Source: Halothiobacillus sp. | GTDB taxonomy: Bacteria > Pseudomonadota > Gammaproteobacteria > Halothiobacillales > Halothiobacillaceae | Reading direction: 5' to 3' | Length of the DNA: 64,000 bases | Assembly (NCBI GenBank): GCA_016278265.1 | Contig: JADQCE010000002.1 | Coordinates: forward strand, 434,001-498,000 | Shown: one piece after another, positions 58,170-64,000 of the stretch | How the letters are laid out: each line of letters begins with the position of its first letter | Numbering within the stretch: position 1 is the first letter of the stretch | The notes under the pieces: generated by a model | Told to the model about the DNA's origin: nothing | What the model saw: the letters and a program-made list of their open reading frames with translations, nothing else | The model's database searches: none | Program-made: the position numbers and the translations under genes

Positions 58170-59525
58170 ATGACCACCGTTCATGATTCCGCTTCCCTGA
58201 TCTATCGCAGCACCGCCGCCCAAGCGCTCGAGGGCGAGGCGCGCGTGCCGGGAGACAAATCGATCTCGCATCGCTCGATCATGTTCGGCTCGCTGGCCGA
58301 GGGCACCACCGAGATCAGCGGTTTCCTCGAGGGCGAGGACAGCCTCAATACCTTGCGCTGTTTCCGGGCCATGGGTGTTTCCATCACCGACCCGGAAGCG
58401 GGACGGGTGACCATCAAGGGCGTGGGCCTGAATGGCTTGAAGCAGCCGGAAAAGCCGCTTTATGTCGGCAATTCGGGCACATCGATGCGCCTGATGTCCG
58501 GCATCCTCGCCGGGCAGGCCTTCGATACGGTGCTCGAGGGCGATGCCTCGTTGTCGCGCCGGCCGATGAAGCGGGTGATCGACCCGCTCACCACCATGGG
58601 AGCACGGATCGACTCCGGCCCCGAGGGGCGTTCTCCGCTCAAGATCCACGGCGGTCAGTCGCTCAAGGCGATCGACTACGCCATGCCGATGGCCAGCGCC
58701 CAGGTGAAATCCTGCGTGTTGCTCGCCGGCCTGTACGCCGAGGGCCGCACCTGCGTGACCGAACCGGCACCGACCCGCGACCACACCGAGCGCATGCTCT
58801 CGGGTCTGGGTGTCGGCATGCAGCGTGACGGGGCGCGGGTCTGCATCGGGCAGGCTGACCCCGCGGCCCGTCGGTTGGAAGGGCGTCGACTGGAAGTGCC
58901 CGCGGATATCTCTTCGGCGGCGTTTTTCCTGGTCGCGGCCAGCATCGTCCCCAATTCGGAAATCCTGCTCACCCACGTGGGCCTGAACCCGACCCGCACC
59001 GGGGTGATCGATATCCTCCAGGCAATGGGGGCGGATATTCGTATCGAGAACCGTCGCGAGGTGGGTGGCGAGCCGGTCGGTGATCTGCGCGTGAAGAGCG
59101 CCGAGCTCCACGGCATCGAGATCGACGAGGCGTTGGTGCCGCTGGCGATCGACGAGTTCCCCGTCATCTTCGTCGCCGCGGCCTGCGCGACGGGGCGCAC
59201 CGTGCTCACCGGGGCCGAGGAGTTGCGGGTCAAGGAATCCGATCGCATCGCGGTGATGGCCGATGGGCTGGCCAAGCTCGGTATCGATGCGACCCCGACC
59301 GCCGATGGCATGATCATCGAGGGGCGCGGCGAGCCGACGCCGTTCGGGTCGGCGACCATCTACGCGCAGGGCGACCACCGCATCGCGATGGCATTCGCCG
59401 TCGCCGGGCTCAAGGCCCGCGGCGAAGTCACCATCCACGATTGCCAGTTCGTAGAGACCTCGTTTCCGGGGTTTGCCGAGCTGTTCAATCGACTCGGCGG
59501 ATGTCTGGAGCTTTCGCGGCACTGA
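58170..59525 (+). CDS. aroA: 3-phosphoshikimate 1-carboxyvinyltransferase (EPSP synthase)
   Basis: 451 residues from ATG 58170; a TTG at 58122 would add 16 residues. VPGDKSISHRSIMFGSLAEG and LYVGNSGTSMRLMSGILAGQ are the EPSP-synthase hallmark motifs; KESDRIAVMADGLAKLGID is near the C-terminus. It joins PEP to shikimate-3-phosphate. It is in frame with tyrA across its stop. Confidence 0.95.
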   Translation: MTTVHDSASLIYRSTAAQALEGEARVPGDKSISHRSIMFGSLAEGTTEISGFLEGEDSLNTLRCFRAMGVSITDPEAGRVTIKGVGLNGLKQPEKPLYVGNSGTSMRLMSGILAGQAFDTVLEGDASLSRRPMKRVIDPLTTMGARIDSGPEGRSPLKIHGGQSLKAIDYAMPMASAQVKSCVLLAGLYAEGRTCVTEPAPTRDHTERMLSGLGVGMQRDGARVCIGQADPAARRLEGRRLEVPADISSAAFFLVAASIVPNSEILLTHVGLNPTRTGVIDILQAMGADIRIENRREVGGEPVGDLRVKSAELHGIEIDEALVPLAIDEFPVIFVAAACATGRTVLTGAEELRVKESDRIAVMADGLAKLGIDATPTADGMIIEGRGEPTPFGSATIYAQGDHRIAMAFAVAGLKARGEVTIHDCQFVETSFPGFAELFNRLGGCLELSRH

Positions 59526-59861
59526 GGCTGGAGCGCCAGCGGGTTTATTTGCGAATGGCCTGCGGCTGATTGAAGCTGCGTCCCTGTTGTTCCTTGCCTC
59601 GTTCCTCGTCGAGAGGTTCGCGGGTCCGAAGGGCCAAGGCATGGGGGGCTTCTATTCGCCCCTTTTCTTGAGCAAACAAGAAAGGGGGGCTCGCGCGCCC
59701 GGCGCCGCGGTCGGAACAACATGACGACGTTTGGCTGGCGTGCGAAATCCCACCCGCCGGCTTGAGGAGCGTTCCTTGCCGAGGGGCTGGGTTGCGCAAC
59801 GGATCGTGGATAGCCGACCGTCACGCCACGTCGGTTAACGCAGCAATATCAGGAGAATTCA
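59526..59861. other. 336-bp gap with a strong hairpin between aroA and cmk
   Basis: A stem GCCCCTTTTCTTG (59658-59670) and CAAGAAAGGGGGGC (59677-59690) with a loop AGCAAA forms a long hairpin with one bulge. It lacks a T run, so it may be an RNA processing or protein-binding site, or an interspersed repeat. An open frame from 59473 to 59724 has no family-like sequence. AGGAGAA at 59851 serves cmk. Confidence 0.5.
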
Positions 59862-60530
59862 ATGGTACCGGTCATCACCATCGACGGCCCCAGCGGCTCG
59901 GGCAAGGGCACGATCGCCCGGCGGCTGGCCGCCCGGTTGGGCTTTGGCATGCTCGATTCCGGCGCGCTCTATCGGCTGACCGCCCTGGCCAGTCAGAATG
60001 CGGGCCTGGCGCCGCAGGCGCCCGAGATCGTCGACATTGCACGCTACCTTGCCTGCCGTTTCGATGAAGAGGGCAACGTGTTTCTCAATGACGAAAACGT
60101 CAGCCGGGAACTGCGTACCGAAACCACCGGTGCGATCGCCTCACAGATTGCCGCTCGACCCGAGGTGCGCGAGGCGTTGCTGCAGCGGCAACGTGATTTC
60201 GCCAAGTCGCCGGGACTGGTCGCCGATGGCCGTGACATGGGCACGGTGGTCTTCCCCGAGGCCGCCGCCAAGATCTTTCTCGATGCTAGCGCCGAGGTGC
60301 GCGCCGACCGGCGGTATAAGCAGTTGATCGAGAATGGATTCGATGCTAGTTTTACCGCCCTTGTCGAGGAGATTCGCCAACGGGATGAGCGGGACCGGAA
60401 TCGTTCGGTCGCGCCGCTTAAACCGGCGGAAGGTGCGTTAGTCGTTGATTCCAGCGATCTTTCCATCGACGAGGTGGAGGCCACGCTGTGGCGCTACATC
60501 CAGGATCGGCTCGCCGATCAGGATGCGTAG
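59862..60530 (+). CDS. cmk: Cytidylate kinase
   Basis: 222 residues. P-loop DGPSGSGKGTIARRLAARLG, then MLDSGALYRLTAL and VADGRDMGTVVFPEAAAKIF, the CMP-binding and catalytic Arg/Asp motifs. Phosphorylates CMP and dCMP. Upstream AGGAGAATTCA is a good ribosome-binding site. Precedes rpsA, a conserved pair. Confidence 0.96.
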   Translation: MVPVITIDGPSGSGKGTIARRLAARLGFGMLDSGALYRLTALASQNAGLAPQAPEIVDIARYLACRFDEEGNVFLNDENVSRELRTETTGAIASQIAARPEVREALLQRQRDFAKSPGLVADGRDMGTVVFPEAAAKIFLDASAEVRADRRYKQLIENGFDASFTALVEEIRQRDERDRNRSVAPLKPAEGALVVDSSDLSIDEVEATLWRYIQDRLADQDA

Positions 60531-60695
60531 CGACACGGCGGGGCCGTTGACTCGTGTTTTTGTACGGGCAATGCCGCCCGCTCATCAACAAACAGTTGGT
60601 TCTGGCAAACCCAGGGAAGGATAGGCCAGCATTTTTTAACCACGACGGACAGCTACAGGAACGTCCAGTCGTCAACCCTTTGGAAATGCGGATTA

Positions 60696-62369
<1,674 letters not shown>

Positions 62370-62388
62370 CTCGGAACCGTCGTGTCCG

Positions 62389-62419
62389 AAAAACGCCATC
62401 CTTCGTGATGGCGTTTTTT
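62389..62419 (+). terminator. Terminator after rpsA
   Basis: AAAAACGCCATC (62389-62400), loop CTTCGT and GATGGCGTTTTT (62407-62418), a stem of 12 bp with a T run. It ends the supra-operon transcript 20 nt after rpsA. Confidence 0.9.
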
Positions 62420-62573
62420 ATGGTTATCCCGCAAGCGCCGGCATCAGTGGTCGAACCACGACCCTAGAGGCGAGCGGATACCCACGAATTGCCATGGAAT
62501 CCCCTGACTTTCTGGGGCTTCCGCCCAACATTAGCTGTGCGCCCTTTTGGGCGCGGCAACGGGAGTTTGACCG

Positions 62574-62870
62574 ATGACCAAGTCGGAGCTGATCGAACGG
62601 CTGGCCGATCGCCAGCAGTACCTGCCCATGCGCGATATCGAGACCTCGGTTCGCCTGATGCTCGACGAGATGATGGATGCGTTGAGTACCGGTGACCGGA
62701 TCGAGATCCGCGGTTTTGGCAGCTTCTCGCTTAATTACCGCCGTCCGCGCTTGGGTCGCAACCCCAAGACCGGCGAGACCGTATCGCTGGGGGCAAAGTA
62801 CGTGCCGCACTTCAAGCCGGGCAAGGAATTGCGTGAGCGTGTCAACGCGGCCGTGAAGCAGGGGGACTGA
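62574..62870 (+). CDS. ihfB: Integration host factor beta subunit
   Basis: 98 residues. N-terminal [18 protein letters not shown], and the beta-arm region [20 protein letters not shown] then [15 protein letters not shown], are IHF-beta. It bends DNA as an alpha/beta dimer, also at attachment sites, and might assist the island integrase. ACGGGAG lies 5 nt before the start. Confidence 0.95.
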   Translation: MTKSELIERLADRQQYLPMRDIETSVRLMLDEMMDALSTGDRIEIRGFGSFSLNYRRPRLGRNPKTGETVSLGAKYVPHFKPGKELRERVNAAVKQGD

Positions 62871-62872
62871 GT

Positions 62873-63577
62873 GTGGCTCGGCACCGCTCCCAGCCATGTA
62901 TCTACGTGGCGCTGGATGCCGCGAACGAGAGTCGGGTGCGGGAATTGCTCGCCGCTCTCGACCCGTCACTCTGCGGGATCAAGATCGGCAAGGAAGCCTT
63001 CACGGTACTCGGGCCGAGGGCAGTCGAATGGGCTCGTCAGCTCGGCTTTCCGGTCTTTCTTGACCTGAAGTTTCACGATATCCCCAACACGGTGGCCCAG
63101 GCTTGTCGGGCGGCGTCTGATCTGGACGTCGCCTTGGTGAACGTCCATGCCAGTGGGGGACGGCGGATGCTCGAGGCCGCCCGAGAGGCGATCGGTGCGT
63201 CTGAAAACGCGCCTGCCCTGATTGCCGTGACGGTGCTGACCTCGATGGAGGATGCCGACTTGGCCGAGGTCGGCGTGACCGACGGTGCGGAAATTCAGGT
63301 TGGTCGGCTTGCCCGACTGACTGCCGAGGCCGGGCTCGACGGGGTGGTGTGCTCGGCCCGAGAAGCGGCGTCCATGCGAGCGATCTTTCCGGGCGAGGAC
63401 GGGCTGGTGGTCACGCCGGGGGTGCGCCCAGCGGGTAGCGCCCGCGACGACCAGCGCCGCGTCGTTACGCCCACCGAGGCGCTTGCAAACGGCGCGACTA
63501 GCCTCGTTATCGGTCGGCCGATTACGGCAGCGGCAGATCCGGGTCGGGCGCTGGAGACGATTGTCGCCGGGCTCTGA
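62873..63577 (+). CDS. pyrF: Orotidine-5'-phosphate decarboxylase
   Basis: 234 residues from GTG 62873, 2 nt after the ihfB stop. [12 protein letters not shown], the catalytic [14 protein letters not shown] (Lys/Asp pair), then [11 protein letters not shown] and the late [20 protein letters not shown] fit OMP decarboxylase, the last step to UMP. A terminator follows at 63614. Confidence 0.95.
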   Translation: MARHRSQPCIYVALDAANESRVRELLAALDPSLCGIKIGKEAFTVLGPRAVEWARQLGFPVFLDLKFHDIPNTVAQACRAASDLDVALVNVHASGGRRMLEAAREAIGASENAPALIAVTVLTSMEDADLAEVGVTDGAEIQVGRLARLTAEAGLDGVVCSAREAASMRAIFPGEDGLVVTPGVRPAGSARDDQRRVVTPTEALANGATSLVIGRPITAAADPGRALETIVAGL

Positions 63578-63613
63578 CCCGAGTATCGCTCGCATGATGC
63601 CAATACCAGGAAC

Positions 63614-63644
63614 GCCCGTGTCGATTTGCGACACGGGCGTTTTC
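63614..63644 (+). terminator. Terminator after pyrF
   Basis: CGCCCGTGTCG (63614-63624), loop ATTTG and CGACACGGGCG (63630-63640), then TTTT. An 11-bp perfect stem 36 nt after pyrF. Confidence 0.9.
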
Positions 63645-63688
63645 CATGGTGGAGTTTTTTTCATCGCCATCCCTGGCGAAGGCGGGGC

Positions 63689-64000
63689 TTACTGCCGTTC
63701 GGTGAGCAGATTCTTGCGGGTGGCCACCCAGATCATCAGGTCGTGGAAGGCGCGAATGTTCTCGACGTAGTTGACGGTCTCGTCGCCGTGGGCGTAGCCA
63801 TATCGCATGTCCCGGTAGATTGCCGGATCGGAGAGCTGGGGAAGGCGTTCGCGGACATCTGCCCACTGAGTGGGGTCACCGCCTTGTTGGCTCGTCAGTT
63901 CGAGCGCATCGCGCAGATGGCCGATGCCGACGTTGTAGGCGGCCAGCGCCAGATAGGTTCGATCGGGTTCGGTCGCCTGTTCGGGGACGAGCTCACGCAG
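63689..64000 (-). CDS. C-terminal part of MltF-type lytic transglycosylase (5' end outside window)
   Basis: 104 codons from the window end to the stop TAA (63691-63689). The translated sequence contains YLALAAYNVGIGHLRDALEL, DPTQWADVRERLPQL and MRYGYAHGDETVNYVENIRA, the C-terminal end of the membrane-bound lytic transglycosylase MltF family (SLT fold; Glu and Tyr/Asn positions lie upstream or in the YNVG segment). It cleaves peptidoglycan. The gene converges on pyrF. Confidence 0.8.
   Translation of the reverse strand: MRELVPEQATEPDRTYLALAAYNVGIGHLRDALELTSQQGGDPTQWADVRERLPQLSDPAIYRDMRYGYAHGDETVNYVENIRAFHDLMIWVATRKNLLTERQ

Noticed and set aside
56820-59642. 940-residue open frame on the minus strand
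   Set aside because: It is antisense to tyrA and aroA, whose plus-strand frames match known enzymes; GC-rich codons make long shadow frames.
59473-59724. 83-residue plus-strand frame after aroA
   Set aside because: Overlaps the aroA end and a hairpin; low-complexity protein and no ribosome-binding site.

Overview
The window looks like the chromosome of a GC-rich gammaproteobacterium. The gene order mtnA-gyrA-serC-pheA-hisC-tyrA-aroA-cmk-rpsA-ihfB-pyrF and the cluster gacS/barA-like-cysM-rlmD are what I know from Pseudomonas and related gammaproteobacteria. A sulfur-oxidising relative such as the Halothiobacillaceae is possible, but I cannot prove the genus from sequence alone.

Layout. (1) 1-21.8 kb: the structural part of a tailed, siphovirus-like prophage whose left end lies outside the window. 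It holds terminase, head, tail chaperones with a -1 frameshift, tape measure, tail tip and fibre genes. A nine-gene block (portal, lysis cassette, connectors; 4644-8548) is transcribed against the rest. The prophage stops beside the 3' end of a tRNA-Pro(GGG) gene, a probable attachment site. (2) 21.9-29.4 kb: host genes for a GGDEF/EAL protein, a BarA/GacS-like hybrid protein that has lost its H-box histidine, cysM, rlmD and a UbiA/MenA-type prenyltransferase. (3) 29.5-29.8 kb: tandem tRNA-Ser(GGA) and tRNA-Ser(CGA). (4) 29.76-45.07 kb: a 15.3-kb integrated island bounded by a 15-bp direct repeat of the tRNA-Ser(CGA) 3' end. Its genes all read on the minus strand: P4-type integrase, AlpA-like regulators, primase-type zinc finger, ATPase, a Nu1-like DNA-binding protein, a lone HExxH metallopeptidase, a Mor-like activator, an orphan phage tape measure protein and a toxin-antitoxin-chaperone (HigB-HigA-SecB-like) cassette. 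There are no capsid, portal or terminase-large genes, so it looks like a phage satellite. (5) 45.1-46.5 kb: an ISL3-family insertion sequence just outside the island. (6) 46.5-64 kb: host genes mscS-type, ompA-type, mtnA, gyrA, a 267-bp MITE-like multi-hairpin element, then serC-serA-pheA-hisC-tyrA-aroA-cmk-rpsA-ihfB-pyrF and the end of an mltF-type lytic transglycosylase gene.

How the parts work together. The 52.5-63.6 kb run is a supra-operon: SerC and SerA make serine, PheA/HisC/TyrA/AroA make aromatic amino acids, and Cmk/RpsA/IHF-beta/PyrF serve nucleotide and translation functions. The island couples its own integration, replication-initiation and regulation genes to a tail-length protein and an addiction/defence cassette. 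The most unusual idea here is a satellite that hijacks helper phages at the tail-assembly step while guarding the lysogen with a chaperone-gated toxin.
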